Of a stretch of DNA of 64,000 nucleotides, positions 1 through 11,612 are shown piece after piece (position 1 is the stretch's first letter; each line of letters begins with the position of its first letter). The position numbers and the translations under genes were made by a program. The DNA is from Diogma glabrata (lineage: Eukaryota; Arthropoda; Insecta; Diptera; Cylindrotomidae): contig OY856186.1 in assembly GCA_963693315.1 (NCBI GenBank), forward strand, positions 72,685,909 through 72,749,908, written 5' to 3'. Under the pieces are notes generated by a model, which worked only from the letters and a program-made list of their open reading frames with translations, ran no database searches and was not told where the DNA came from.

Positions 1-219
1 GACTATACCCCCATATATTTTAAAAACTCACCGGAAAAGGTCAACTTTATTTTGAAGTTTTAAAAAAAATATATTTTTTTTTATTAATATAAAAGAACAA
101 CTGAGCTTCGCTCATCTAGTAATTTACATTTCATATTTATAGCATATTTTTTGGGGTATAACCCATTGGCTAGTCCCATTTACATTATTTTATTAAGTAT
201 AATTTTGATTATAAAATCA
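1..219. other. AT-rich stretch, no gene
   Basis: No coding signal is visible on either strand. It lies just downstream of the minus-strand LINE remnant at 220-598 and may hold its 3' untranslated tail, but I see no clear poly-A boundary. Confidence 0.4.
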
Positions 220-598
220 AATCTAGTGGCTTCGTTCTTTTAAGCCTTCTGTCAGCAACGGGCACATCCATTAGCTGGCGTATTTCAATATTTTCGTGGT
301 GTGTTTAATTGCATATTTTTTATTTCATCCTTCACGAACTCTATCTTTAGGTCCCTATGGATGTCTTCGTTTCTGATGTACCACGGGGCATTAACAATGC
401 AACGCAGCACTTTGTTTTGGAACAACTGGATGATTTTCGCGTTCGATTTCTTAGTACAGTCCCATAGCTGGATACCATACGTCCACACTGGTTTCAGTAC
501 TTGACGATACAGAAGCAGTTTGTTTTGAATAGATAGTACTGAGTTTCTACCAAGTAACCAGTACATCTTTCTAAATTTCAAATTCAGTTCTTCTTTTT
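220..598 (-). pseudogene. Jockey-type LINE reverse transcriptase, C-terminal piece
   Basis: The minus strand encodes the end of the RT of a Jockey-clade non-LTR retrotransposon. An open run at 285-581 contains KFRKMYWLLGRNS, LLLYRQVLKPVWTYGIQLW and KVLRCIVNAPWYIRN, which I recognise as the region after the catalytic RT core. The frame then breaks near 285, and another frame supplies the conserved tail ADRRLKRTKPLDL at about 218-258. The upstream part of the same element is at 3,261-4,262 (minus): the peptide there ends in a lysine run (EHIKKKK) and continues here with EELNLKF. The LINE was therefore one unit before the 599-3,260 insertion separated it. It is not functional, because of frameshifts and the split. 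Confidence 0.85.
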
Positions 599-834
599 AG
601 GGTTCCGTACTTTAAAAAAGTAAAAACGGTACCTTATTGGTGAGACTTCGGTGTCCGTCCGAATTTCTACATAATCAATTTACTCACAAACTATAAGTGC
701 TATCAACTTGAAATTTTCTACAGTTTTTAAACGTGTTTTTCCACGCCTAATGATAACAAAAAAATTCAAATATTTGTTTTAATATATATTTTATGAACAT
801 AGATAAGGAGATAGTAAAACAAAAGTTTTTTGTA

Positions 835-2325
835 AGGAATCGAGTTTGGTCTAGAAAAATCGAGAAAGTTCAAAATATTTCAAAAAAAAATTTCAATGAT
901 TTTTCGACTGCTTAGTTTTTTTGATATTGCCATAAACGGGTATTGTCTTTCCTGTCCCCCCCCTTTAACTTCGAACATTCGAAAAGAAAAAATTTGAAAA
1001 AATTCATGGTTATGGTCAATGTTGTAAAGATTGAATCAAAACTATAGCGGTCGGGTCATCATTTCAAATGTGATTCTGAGGGGGTTGAGAGTGGAAATTT
1101 TGAAAAAAAATTATTTTTGACCTCAGTGAGTGGGGTGTCATATGAAAGGTGATTTTTTTTCTAGTCCAAGCCAATTTTTTTTGCAATTTTTAAAAGCGCA
1201 GTTTTTGAGTTATGTTAAAAAATGTGACAAAAATTTCTTGTCCCCCCCTCTTAACTTCGAACATTACAAAAGAAAAAATTTGAAAAAATTCATAATTATG
1301 GTCAATGTTGTAAAGATTGAATCAAAACTATAGCAGTCGGCTCATCATTTCAAATGTGATTCTGAGGGGGTTGAGAGTGGAAATATTGAAGAAAAATTAT
1401 TTATGACCTTGTTGAGTGGGGTGTCATATGAAAGGTGATTTTTTTTCAAGTATAAATCAATTTTTTTTGCAATTTTCAAAAGCGAAGTTTTTGAGTTATG
1501 TTAAAAAATGTGATAAAAATTTCCTGTCCCCCCCTCTTAACTTCGAACTTTACAAAAGAAAAAATTTGAAAAAATTCTTGGTAATGGAAAATGTTGTAAA
1601 GATTGAATGAAAACTATAGCGGTCAGCTCATCATTTCAAATGTTATCTTGAGGGGGTTGAGGGTGGAAATTTTGAAAAAAAAATATTTTTGACCAAGTCG
1701 ATTGGGGTGTCATATGAAAGATTGATTTTTTTCTAGTCCAAAACAATTTTTTATGTAATTTTAAAAAGCGCAGTTTTTGAGTTATGTAAAAAAATGTGAA
1801 AAAAATTTCCTGTCCCCCCTCTTAACTTCGAACATTACAAAAGAAAAAATTTGGAAAAATTCATGGTTATGGGAAATGTTGTAAAGATTGAATGAAAACT
1901 ATAGCGGTTGGCTCATCATTTCTAATGTTATTTTGATGGGGTTGAGGGTGGAAATTTTGAAAAAAAAATTATTTTTGACCTTGTTGAGTGGGGTATCATA
2001 TGAAAGGTTGATTTTGTTCTAGTCCAAAACAATTTTTTATGTAATTTTCAAAAGCGCAGTTTTTGAGTTATATTAAAAAATGTGAAAAAAAATTCCTGTC
2101 CTCCCCCTTAACTTCGAACATTACAAAAGAAAAATATTTGAAAATATTCATGGTTATGGGCAATGTTGTAAAGATTGAATGAAAACTATAGCGGTCGGAT
2201 CATCATTTCAAATGTTATTTTGAGGGGGTTGAGAGTGGAAATTTTGACAAAAAATAATTTTTGACCCCCACTCGGCATATGAAAGGTGAATTTTTTTCTA
2301 GTCCAAAACAATTTTTTTGTAGTTT
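835..2325. repeat. Tandem array, about 286-bp unit, about five copies
   Basis: A unit marked by a C-rich tract (TCCTGTCCCCCC), then AACTTCGAACATTACAAAAG and GGGGTGTCATATGAAAGG, recurs near 950, 1,237, 1,522, 1,808 and 2,093, a spacing of 285-287 bp. Units differ by scattered substitutions and short indels. Similar short frames in several units (for example 1,130-1,333 and 1,416-1,610) arise from the repeat and are not genes. Confidence 0.85.
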
Positions 2326-3048
2326 TCGTTTTTTTCGGTTTTGATTCATTTGATTAAAATTCTAAAATTGTGTTTTGTGAAGGACTATTCACGTAAAATA
2401 ATCGTAGAAGAGGATAAATTTTACTACGTTGTAGGAAATGTATATTATAGTAAATATTGAGTGAAACGAAGTAAAGAAATGAACAAACAAGATCAGATTA
2501 GATCAACACAGTTTAACAAGTCAGATGAACTAAACTTCAGGCGAAAGGCGTTAGGTTGAAAAATTATGCAATAACATACCAGATACCTGTTTGCTATTCG
2601 ATAGATTATCATTTAATATGGTTGCATTGCAAATGTTCTCTGTGAAGTTGATCACTAATTACAAACATTTTTGAAATTTTTGAACTATTGAACTACTGTT
2701 GAACTAGAAAATTGTTACAGTCAAGTTAATCGAGGTTGGGGATCTGTTCTTTTCGTTAAGTCTGATACAGTACCACCAGTGCAGAAAAATAGTAGCCACC
2801 ATCACTTTGAGTTTAGCTCTGCTGGCAGTCATTGTGAATGTTCAACTAGCTGAAGTACAAATCCTGTTGGTATACTATACCGATCTCCCCAATGTTCAGT
2901 AGACAAATCACTCGACTGTGTTAACAATGCACTCGTTGGAAATAATTTGACGACACTTTTTCTCCGTTTTTTCCGTCGGTTTCAATAAAAATCCTCAAAA
3001 CTGGCTCTCAAACTATTTTCTACAAAAAAATTTACAAAGAAAAATTCA
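2326..3048. other. Non-coding part of the insertion
   Basis: I see no gene, tandem repeat or recognisable element in this stretch between the 286-bp array and the LINE endonuclease remnant. Confidence 0.4.
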
Positions 3049-3177
3049 TGAACCAACAACAGTTGAGGCTACCACAATTGATAATGTATTTTCCAATATA
3101 AATAATTTAGAAGCTGGCGTTATTGAAGCTTTCTTTAGCCACCATAAACAGCTTTGGGTAAGATTCAACCCAACTTG
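3049..3177 (+). pseudogene. Possible LINE endonuclease remnant
   Basis: One plus-strand frame of 42 codons reads TTIDNVFSNINNLEAGVIEA and then FFSHHKQLWVRF before a stop. The pattern (T-x-D-N-x-F, then a hydrophobic block, then S-x-H) resembles the C-terminal end of LINE apurinic endonuclease domains, where S-D-H is expected; here it is S-H-H. It is short and has no catalytic N-terminal part. It lies inside the insertion and is antisense to the split Jockey LINE. Confidence 0.4.
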
Positions 3178-3260
3178 AAACTATACTTACAAAAAGTGTG
3201 TTTTTCTCATATTATATACACGGAACCCTCAGCGAGCGAATTATATTCGCACTTGCCTGA

Positions 3261-4262
3261 CTTTTTCTTTTTAATATGTTCTTTCCATCTCAGTTTAGCA
3301 TCCAGAGTCATACCTAGATATTTTGCTGTGTTTGCATAAGCAACTTGTGTTGAGTTGATTTTCAGAGGTATTTGGCTTTCTTTTTGGTTAGTGAAGTTAT
3401 CATAAGAGGATTTTGTTTCATTCAGCTTAATTCGCCATCTTTTTGTCCAGTTGTGGATTTTATTAGTAGCGTATTGCAGTTTGCTAGTTGCTTCTTCTAC
3501 GGTTTTTTCCGGTGGTCAAGCGGTATCATCTGCAAAAGTTGCAATAGTTGTTTTGCTTAGGCCAGACAAATCTCTTGTATATAGCAGCTATAGTACCGGT
3601 CCTAGGACGCTACCCTGCGGAACTCCTGCATCAATCTTTTTCAATGTTGAATAACTATCATCATATTTGACTCTAAAGTGGCGGTCATCCAGGTAAGAGT
3701 TTAAAATTTCATAAAACTGTTTGGGCAGATCTCTATGCAATTTATACTTTAAACCATGATGCCAAACTTTATCAAAAACTTGAGCGACATCAAGAAAGAC
3801 TGCGGAGCATACCATTTTGGCTTCAATCGTTTCTTCAATAATATTCGTGATCCTGTGCACTTGTTCGATGGTATAGGTTTTCTCTGAAACCAAACTGATG
3901 CGAAGGTATGAGGTTTCCATTTTCTATTATTGGCTTAAGTCTTTAAAGAAAAAGTTTTTCAAAAAGCTTCGATATCGTTGGGAGTAATGATATCGGTCTA
4001 TACGAGTTTTTTGTCATTTGGTGATCTATTCGGTTTTAGGATCATAATCACTTCTGCTACTTTCCATTGCATATTCCTTGTAATAAAGAAGTCTATTAAA
4101 TCAGGTGCCTTACCAAGGTCGGTTGGCCAGTAGGTCGGAGAACCACCGGAATGAAAATCACCCTTTTTTATCTGTCCTGCTTCGTACAGTTCTTTACCTT
4201 TTGTTGTGGTAATTCGTGATCCCCAATATGTGTTTTTTGAGATAAAATCTCCACCAATGATA
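3261..4262 (-). pseudogene. Jockey-type LINE, endonuclease end fused to RT core
   Basis: Reading the minus strand from 4,262, a frame gives IIGGDFISKNTYWGSR and GGSPTYWPTDLGKAPDLIDF, the C-terminal half of the Jockey AP endonuclease. It jumps directly to RT motif 1-like sequence (KPNRSPN), so roughly the linker between endonuclease and RT is deleted. RT follows in broken frames: 3,588-3,920 contains AVFLDVAQVFDKVWHHGL and GVPQGSVLGPVL, and about 3,510-3,580 encodes TTIATFADDTA, the catalytic F-A-D-D box, followed by a stop. The element is 5' truncated at about 4,262 and continues 3' at 598-220 beyond the insertion. It is dead. Confidence 0.85.
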
Positions 4263-6045
4263 AAAAAATATATATAATAAAAAACAAATTTTTTTTATTA
4301 AATTCAGTTCCTTATTTTATTTTAATAAAACAAATAAACATAATAATTAAAACATAATATCCATTTCCTATAGTTTTTGTTTATCAATGGACTGGACTGG
4401 AATGAAGTAAAATATTCTTTGCTTCTTATGTTTTCATTTCTTTTTGATTTTGGCATTGTTGACTAAAATTTGAAATGATTTAAGTTAAAGTATAAAGATG
4501 GTCACTTTAATAAAATTTTACTTTAATATTAAATATTTTTATATTAATATAATATAATTACTTACAATTACAAAACAGTCAGTACAACGATGAATTAGTA
4601 GAATCAAATCGCTATTAAAACTAACCTATACCAACCACCATAATTCATGAAAACTGAGTAAAAACATATGAATATAATTTGATGTTTTATAATTAATTGG
4701 TTAATTGCATCTATTATGTCATAAAGCATAAGTCACAATTTATGGGGTGCATTCGTGCATTCTGTTTTTAAAACAGAACAAAAAAATTTCAATGCGTTTA
4801 CGATGCAAATTTGAAATATTTTGAAAAAAACCGGAGATTTTTATGCCAAAACCCGGTAACCGGAGAACAGCATAAAAAACCTGAAACTCCGGGTGAAAAC
4901 ACCACAGTTGGTGAAAACACCACACAAACACCTTGAACCAAATCTATGAATATTTTTTTCTTTTCCTTTTTGAACATCTTTGCTCATAATATTTTGAATC
5001 ATATTTTCGTTTGGGAAAAGATATTCAAAAAGTTTATCCTAATTGATAAAGATTGAATATTATCACTCATTTCTCGCTTCGTTTTGTTTTTGAATTGAGC
5101 ATCTTTCAACTTTTTTTCTTCATCGATCTTTTTTCATAATTTTTGTTGAAGAAAAAGAATGAGTTTAATCAGATTGAATTTTTTCTTATTCAGATATAGG
5201 ACATTTGTGAGTATATACAGGACTGCAAAATCATTAATTATTTTTAATGGTTTGGCTTTAGATTTTGTTATGGTTTTGGAATTGGTTTTTCTAAATTTGG
5301 TTGTTTTGGTTGTGGTACTGATTTTTCGAAACAATAAATATTGGTTTTGGCTTCAATTATGGTTTGACAGTGTTTCATTTCATCGCGTAGCGCCAAGTAC
5401 AATAAAAGAACCAATGGCAAGACGGATATGAAGCTTTCTACCGAGGTTTGATTACTATTTTTTTCGAATTTGGTTTTGGCTTGATGATTTTTAGAATGTG
5501 ATTTCGGTTACAGTTTGATGATTTTTAAATGTGGTTTTGGTTTTGACGATTTCAAAAAATTTGTATATTTTGTTCTTTGGCTAGTATTTTTATTAATAAA
5601 ATCTAATTGTTTTTGATTTTAAGCCAATATTTTGAATTTTTATTTTTTTGTTTGTTTATTCATTTTGTCCAAAAGATCTGTTTCGGCTCTTTACTTGAGC
5701 CATTGTCAAGGACGATCTACAAAACAATTATGTTATGCTTAACTTAAACATTAGTTCAACTGATATTACTTACAAGTACAATTCGCTAAAACCTTTTACC
5801 TTAAAAATTAAACATTTAAAAAAATTTTCTAAAATTGACTATAAATTTGTTTATATACACTACAAATAAATATATAAAATTTAAAAAAAGAAAACATTTT
5901 GAAATAAAAAGAACTAAAACAATACAGTGAGAAACACAGTTTTTTTGAAACAGCTAAGCATGCTAAGAAAAATTCTAGAGAATAAATAAAATTATAAAAT
6001 TAATTGATTGTAGGACGGATGAGAGAGACTGTGTGTTTATGTGTA
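4263..6045. other. AT-rich intergenic stretch, no gene
   Basis: No supported gene. The section 5,230-5,560 is a degenerate TTTTGGTT/GATTTT-rich simple repeat. Open frames here (about 60-90 codons) have low-complexity composition and no recognisable motifs. Confidence 0.5.
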
Positions 6046-6576
6046 CTAGGAGGGCCCGGCGTGCTTCGCTACGCTTATAAATAAAGTTTTTGCGTAGACA
6101 TTTTGTTGACGTAGAAGCAATGATTTCAAAAAGTGGTAATGAGAAATGCTACCATATAATTTTTAATTTTTCTTTTTAAATATATGAATGAAAAATAATC
6201 AGAACTCTAGCTGATCAGTTCGGATATATGAAAAATTAGCGATCAAATAAGTTTCCAAGTAAGCTTCGTATGAAAAATTAGCATATGAAAAATTAGCGAT
6301 CAAATAAGTTTTCAAGTAAGCATCGTATGAAAAATTAGCATATGAAAAATTAGCGATCAAATAAGTTTTCAAGTAAGCTTCGCTAATTTTTCATATATCC
6401 GAACTGATCAGCTAGAGTTCTGATTATTTTTCATTCATATATTTAAAAAGAAAAATTAAAAATTATATGGTAGCATTTCTCATTACCACTTTTTGAAATC
6501 ATTGCTTCTACGTCAACAAAATGTCTACGCAAAAACTTTATTTATAAGCGTAGCGAAGCACGCCGGGCCCTCCTAG
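6046..6576. repeat. Palindrome 1: perfect 196-bp inverted arms, both ending CTAG
   Basis: The left arm 6,046-6,241 and right arm 6,381-6,576 are exact reverse complements. The 139-bp centre is two 57-bp direct repeats (6,242-6,298 and 6,299-6,355) plus 25 bp of a third. Each arm carries its own hairpin and CTAG end, so the unit looks like two Helitron 3' termini facing outward. It can extrude as a large cruciform. Confidence 0.95.
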
Positions 6577-6620
6577 TACTCATAAAAGAGGAAAAGGTTT
6601 TTGAGAAAAGTGAGAGGAAA

Positions 6621-7280
6621 TCAGGTAACAATGACTTCTGGGAAGACGATATTTTTTGTGAAAACTCTATCATCTTTGAACAAATGACCTTGGTCAGATG
6701 TATCATAAATATAAAATTTCAAACATTCAAACGCACGCACTCTACTTGCAGCAACATACAATTGACCATGTGTGAATACAGGTTCTTTAAGTAAAATGGC
6801 AACTCTGTTGAATGTCTGACCTTGAGATTTATTAATAGTCATAGCAAAAGCAGGAATAATAGGGAATTGAGTTCTTTGAAATTTAAATGGAAGAAGAGTT
6901 CCAGAATAAGTCAAATGAATGCGTGGAATTAGAATGCGTACACCTCGCATGACACCAGTCAAAACTTCACAATCTATTGAATTTCGGTGCATAACTTTTA
7001 CACGCATTCGTGTTCCATTTACTAATGCTTGACCTGTATTTAAATTACGTATGAGGAGAACAATGCAATTCACTTTCAAATTTAATTTATGAGGTGGCAA
7101 ACCTCCTACACTCAATTTATTTAAAAATTCTATTGGAAAATTGTTCTGCTTACGAATGTCATCACAAACAACTTTATCAAAACTAAAATATGCTTTCTCC
7201 TCTCCTGGCATAATACTCAAGATTTTAGAGTTGATTTCATTGCAATCATTGTTTTTGGGGGCTAAAATGACGGAACTCAA
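6621..7280 (-). pseudogene. Helitron Rep/helicase, C-terminal helicase segment
   Basis: About 219 residues in a frame shifted by one relative to the segment upstream. It contains AFAMTINKSQGQTFNRVAIL (helicase motif V type of the PIF1-like superfamily 1 helicases) and HGQLYVAASRVR (motif VI, with the arginine finger), in the order expected at the end of Helitron proteins. The new frame can be read back to about 7,375 (DNIIEDIFGNISDTILSDD), so the frameshift is a small indel near 7,340-7,380, possibly in the repeated CCTCAAAT(T). The stop is at 6,621, only 45 bp before the 3' palindrome. Confidence 0.9.
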
Positions 7281-10045
7281 AATGTCATCAGATAAAATTG
7301 TATCAGAAATATTTCCAAAAATGTCTTCAATAATATTGTCTGGATTTGAGGAATTTGAGGAAAATTATGAGGAATTTCAATGATATCTGAACCAAACTGT
7401 GGAAAACTTTGCATATCACCATTACCGAGTCTTCTAAGAAATTCTACAAATTCAATTTCATGAGGGAGAGCTCTCATGTTTTGATTTAATTTCAAAATTT
7501 TAAAGTTAATAAATTCTTGCCAAGATGTAATACAATTTTCAATTAAAATAGAACGTGAGCCATGCGGTATAACTGGAAGAATTTGGCGAAAGTCACCGCT
7601 CAGTAAAAGAGTTTTACCTGCAAACAGTTTATTTTTATTTTCTTCGTTTGGAGTCAAATCTCTTAACAAACGATCAATTAATTTTAAAGCATGAATAGAA
7701 CACATTGAAATTTCATCTATAATAATGATTGATGCATTATTAATATATGTGCCATGTACACTGTTTGGAGTTATATTTGGCATTGAATTCTCTAATAATG
7801 GAATTGGTAATTTGAAAACATTATGCAAAGTTCGCCCCCCAATCAAAAGAGTTGATGCAATACCACTGAAGGCAGTTACAATACACGAAAGATTTAATGA
7901 ATTAAATTTATGAATGATTGCCGTTTGAACAAAAGTTTTGCCACAACCTGCATGAGCTGTCAAGAAAAAAACATTACTTCCAGTATCATGGAATTGAGCT
8001 TCACGCAAAACAATATCAATCACACTACGTTGCTCATTATTTGCATTTTCATACATTCTATCGAAAACTATAGCTTCTTCTTCAATATCAAAATGACCTA
8101 CATCGCCAATCTGTAAGTTATATTGTGGAATCGGAAGACCAAGATCACCACATGAAGTATTATGTGTAAGAAGAATTTCATTAATTTCAATCAAGGCTCG
8201 ATTAATTGACACATCTTCATCGTAATTTCGTAAAAAGTCTTCAATCATACTATTTCTAAATTCAATCCATAAAGCTAAAGCATTCGGAGGAACATTCAAA
8301 CCACAGATAAATGCAAATAATTGACGAAACTGTTTTGGTGATTGAATTTCTGAAGCTTCAAGTAAACATTCACGCCATTCATTATCATTTGTTGCAATAC
8401 CTCGAGCTTCACATGCTGCAACAAAAGTAGGGTACTCAACACCTTCATACATACGTAGATCAGAAAAAGATTTTGGACCACGAACATGCAACAGAAGTAA
8501 ACGCATATGAAACAATTCTATATCTTTTGGAGAAACCATATATAATCGAGCAACAACTTTATCAGCCCCACGTTGTCTTCTTTTCCACGATTTACTTTGA
8601 TCATGCCAAACATAATGTAATGGTAATTCTGTATACAAAAACTCATTAGCTAAATTATCAATGGAATTCAAATGGAAAAATGCTAACAATTTTGTTCTTG
8701 ATACATTTGCGACTGTGCCAGCCACATTACCATTCCTGATATAAACATTTTGTCTATTAGGCAAATGACAATCAAGTCGAATAATTGTATGAGATTGAAA
8801 ATGCATTGGAAATTCAAATATGCGCCAAGCATCTTCAGTCGAACCAACATACCGTCCATTCAAAAAATCTTGAATTTCATTTCCCACAATCGCATCATCA
8901 TTATTCACTGCATTCTCTCCATTCACTCTCAATTCAACATTGGCAGAATCATACCCTTTATATACATACTTGTAAACATATTTCACACTTTTAACAGTCG
9001 TACATATTTCAACGTTAATATGACAATTGAATTTTGCAAGAAGATAAGGATTATATGGAACAACATATCTATTATCAAGAGATGCACCACGTACATCAAC
9101 ACTCATACCATTATCACGTCGACGATACAAAGGATAACCATTCACAGATTCTTTAGTATTTTCAGAAAAAGGTTTTGGAAAATTCTTACTACATTTACCA
9201 TCTCTCATATAAACAGAATTGGGATTTAGAGCACCACATGGTCCATGCATCATATGACGTTTCACATATTCATGTAATTTAGGAAAAAGAATGGGATCAG
9301 GGATTTCAGTACATACAAATTTATTAATCATTTCATTTCCATCAATTCTATCTTCATCTGATAAATTTAACAAAATATGGGCATGCGGAAGACCACGTTT
9401 TTGAAATTCAATGGTATATATAAGTGCTTTGACAGAACCGAAAATCTTTTTTTTCATTAAACAATCTATGAGCTCTTTAAGTTCCACTTTAAACACACGC
9501 ACAACAATATCAGGACGAAAATTCGAAGACTCATAATTACTCAAATTATCAACAATTTCTGGCCATTGAGGATTACATGTCATTGTTATAAATAAAGAAG
9601 GTTTACCGAAATGTTGTACAATAGACATTGCATCCAAGTAATTTTGATACATGTTACGTGGTGAACCGGTGAAAGAAGATGGCAAAATTACTTTACGACC
9701 AACTACTTGCATATTATCATCGCCATTGCGATTTTGATGCAAGAAATCTGTTAAATTATTGTACAAATCAGCACGAAGAGCAGATTGATTTGAACGAATG
9801 TAATGAAGCCGTGTACCTTCGATACGAACATACATATCAACAATCCATTGAAGAAATAATTTTTGAGAACGATGCAAAAGACTAAAACCATCACGTATAG
9901 CAAGGCGATAAGATGCATATTGCAACATTGTAACTTTTGTACGTGACACATTAGCACGTGAAGTTGAAACTAAATTATGTGGAATATTAACGTGCCACCC
10001 AGTATCACCATTTGGAAACAACAAAGGATAAGCTAAAGGATCCAA
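7277..10045 (-). pseudogene. Helitron Rep/helicase, central segment (HUH nuclease and ATPase)
   Basis: A 922-codon segment with the two catalytic parts of a Helitron protein. Rep: FITMTCNPQWPEI, then QKRGLPHAHILL with the H-x-H metal-binding pair at about residues 217-221, and KYVYKYVYKG at about 352-361 with the catalytic tyrosines used to nick and join DNA. Helicase: AHAGCGKT (Walker A, about residue 695), IIIIDEISMC (Walker B), LLLSGDFRQILPVI (motif III) and LNQNMRAL (motif IV). It is in the same reading frame as the N-terminal segment upstream; reading between the two gives one stop codon and then NANEIRSVSVLDSSLDPLAY, so the Met at 10,045 is not the true start. The frame is lost near 7,340-7,380. 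Confidence 0.93.
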
Positions 10046-10090
10046 AGAAGAATCAAGGACAGAAACAGAACGAATTTCATTTGCATTTTT

Positions 10091-11119
10091 TTAAAAAAAA
10101 ATCATATTTCTTTCAAAAGGTGGTTCACCATCATCATTTTTAAAAATAGCAGCCACGTCAGTTTGAACAGCATCATTAAAACGACGAATATCACATTCTC
10201 TGTTAACTTTTATAACCATTGACACATCAGCAGTAACATTCTCAGGTCTTTCACAAAATTCATGCATTGATTTGAAAGAACGAACAAAAGGATTCACACG
10301 ATCTAACTCAAAACCTATCTCACGCATAAGAAAAATTTCACATACATTGGTATTTCTATTCATTTTCATATTAGCAGCAGTATCAACATCATAAAAATAT
10401 AATTGTGCATACATTGGAGGTCGACCATAAGCAGGAATTAAAGCACCAGTACGATGATAAAAAATATTATGAATTTTAAAATGATAAATACCACGTGCAG
10501 TAGAATCCGCTATATTACATTCAGAACTGATCATTGCAAATGCCGAATTATAGGAACGAATATTTGAAAGAAAACTTTTAGAACGTTTTTTTATAGCATT
10601 ATCATTTGAATTCAATCCTTCGAAAATATTAGAGAAAAATGCATTTTCAGAAAGAGGAGGTAAATTGACTTTGCCTTTATGGCAACACAAAGAAAACGCT
10701 TCATTATTATTTGAAGTAACTTCTCTTGCAAAATGTTTGGCATGACAAAAATGACAACTCATATCCAAAGCACCACAAACATACGAATCAAAGTTACCTG
10801 GAATCACATTCAAAGCACACTTGAACGAATCTCTCAAAATTACAAAGGGAATTTCATCATTCACCACATTCAATTCTAAATCATTCGCAACATTCATGAC
10901 ACCATTCATGACACCGTTCATGACACCATTGATATCATCAACATTCACTTCATCATTCACAACAACATCAGCTTCAGCATTCATTCCATCATTATTACCA
11001 TTCATTTCATCATTCATAAAATCAACATTATTACGCATATTACGCATATAATCTCTTTTATTCCGACGACTCGATGTACCACTCACATCCAAACGACGTT
11101 TACGACGTAGTCTTGGCAT
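10091..11119 (-). pseudogene. Helitron Rep/helicase, N-terminal zinc-finger segment
   Basis: The N-terminal domain of the Helitron protein. I place the start at 11,119 (MPRLRRKRR, a basic start) rather than the Met 18 codons upstream, whose leader is hydrophobic and lies in AT-rich sequence. An Asn/Met/Val/Asp-rich stretch follows, encoded by near-identical 15-bp repeats (NGVMNGVMNGVM), then a cysteine/histidine cluster (CHFCHAKHF … LCCHKGKVNLPP) typical of Helitron N termini. The segment ends in ERNMIFF and TAA within a T9A7 run. The stop is in frame with the downstream Rep segment, so the break is a single nonsense event, or a sequencing or length error in the homopolymer. Confidence 0.88.
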
Positions 11120-11612
11120 CGAAATAAATAAATATATCAATATATCAAAAATATGAAATAACTCAAATATCAAAATATCTCAAAAATCTTTATATCAATA
11201 AAAAACAAAATAATCGAAAAATATCGAAAACCGTCCTTCTTGAAAGATAAAAGACGACTAAAATATAAAATAAATACGACGACTGAAATGAATATAAAAT
11301 AAATATAAAAATTTTCGTTTTTGTTATTCGTTGTTCGGTTCGATAGCTAATATATAAAAAAGAAAAATTTTAAAGCATTGTTTTAAAGCAAAAAGAAAAT
11401 TGTTTTTGCATGTATGTAAACTTATAATGCATATGTATAGAAAAAGTTTTCCGTATATAATAACTTTTTTATTTATGATCCGATTTGTTTGAATCCGGAT
11501 CCGACTATAGGTTACACTAATATCAGTTAGCTGTGAAAATTTCAAATGAATCCATCTGCGAATAAAAAAGCCTAATGCTCCACAAAGTTTTAATCTAGCG
11601 TATTAATATATA
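11120..11612 (-). other. Helitron 5' leader
   Basis: Non-coding sequence between the Rep start and the 5' end of copy 1. It is closely matched by copy 2 (about 13,735-13,989), including the stretch around CCGATTTGTTTGAATCC. The match stops exactly at 11,612 / 13,989, which defines the 5' boundary of the family in this window. It probably holds the element's promoter, but no specific motif is certain. Confidence 0.65.

Larger units (their letters stand above)
599..3260. mobile_element. Insertion splitting the Jockey LINE (AGGGTTCCGT-type repeat)
   Basis: The block begins with AGGGTTCCGT (599-608) and has ACGGAACCCT at 3,220-3,229, a 10-bp inverted repeat. About 30 bp more follow (…TTCGCACTTGCCTGA) before LINE sequence resumes at about 3,261. 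The motif resembles the abundant GGGTTCCGTA repeats I know from insect genomes, especially Lepidoptera, but I cannot assign a class. The core is a 286-bp tandem array. Flanking LINE sequence on both sides is a purine/pyrimidine run, so a target-site duplication cannot be fixed. No transposase frame is visible. Confidence 0.6.
6046..11612 (-). mobile_element. Helitron copy 1, near full length
   Basis: A rolling-circle transposon read on the minus strand: 5' end at about 11,612, Rep/helicase at 11,119-6,621, and a 3' terminal palindrome at 6,576-6,046 ending CTAG followed by T. The 3' end has the Helitron signature: a GC-rich hairpin (GCGTAGCGAAGCACGC) about 9 nt before CTAG. The base left of the palindrome on the plus strand is A and the base right of it is T, matching the A/T target of Helitrons. 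The 5' end shared with copy 2 is TATATATTAATACGC on the minus strand, without an obvious canonical 5' TC. Copy 2 lies immediately upstream, head to tail. The protein is interrupted by one stop and one frameshift, so this copy is recently inactivated. Confidence 0.85.

Noticed and set aside
835..2325. CRISPR-like array
   Set aside because: The 286-bp units are contiguous tandem repeats without spacers, in a eukaryotic transposon context.
590..3270. Exact target-site duplication of the insertion in the Jockey LINE
   Set aside because: Both flanks are CTTTTT/TTCTTTTT runs, so any apparent duplication cannot be told from the target composition.
4740..5431. Frames of 63-90 codons
   Set aside because: AT-rich, low complexity and no motif on either strand.
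8750..9229. 159-codon plus-strand frame inside the Helitron
   Set aside because: Antisense shadow of the Rep/helicase coding sequence; a similar frame recurs in copy 2.
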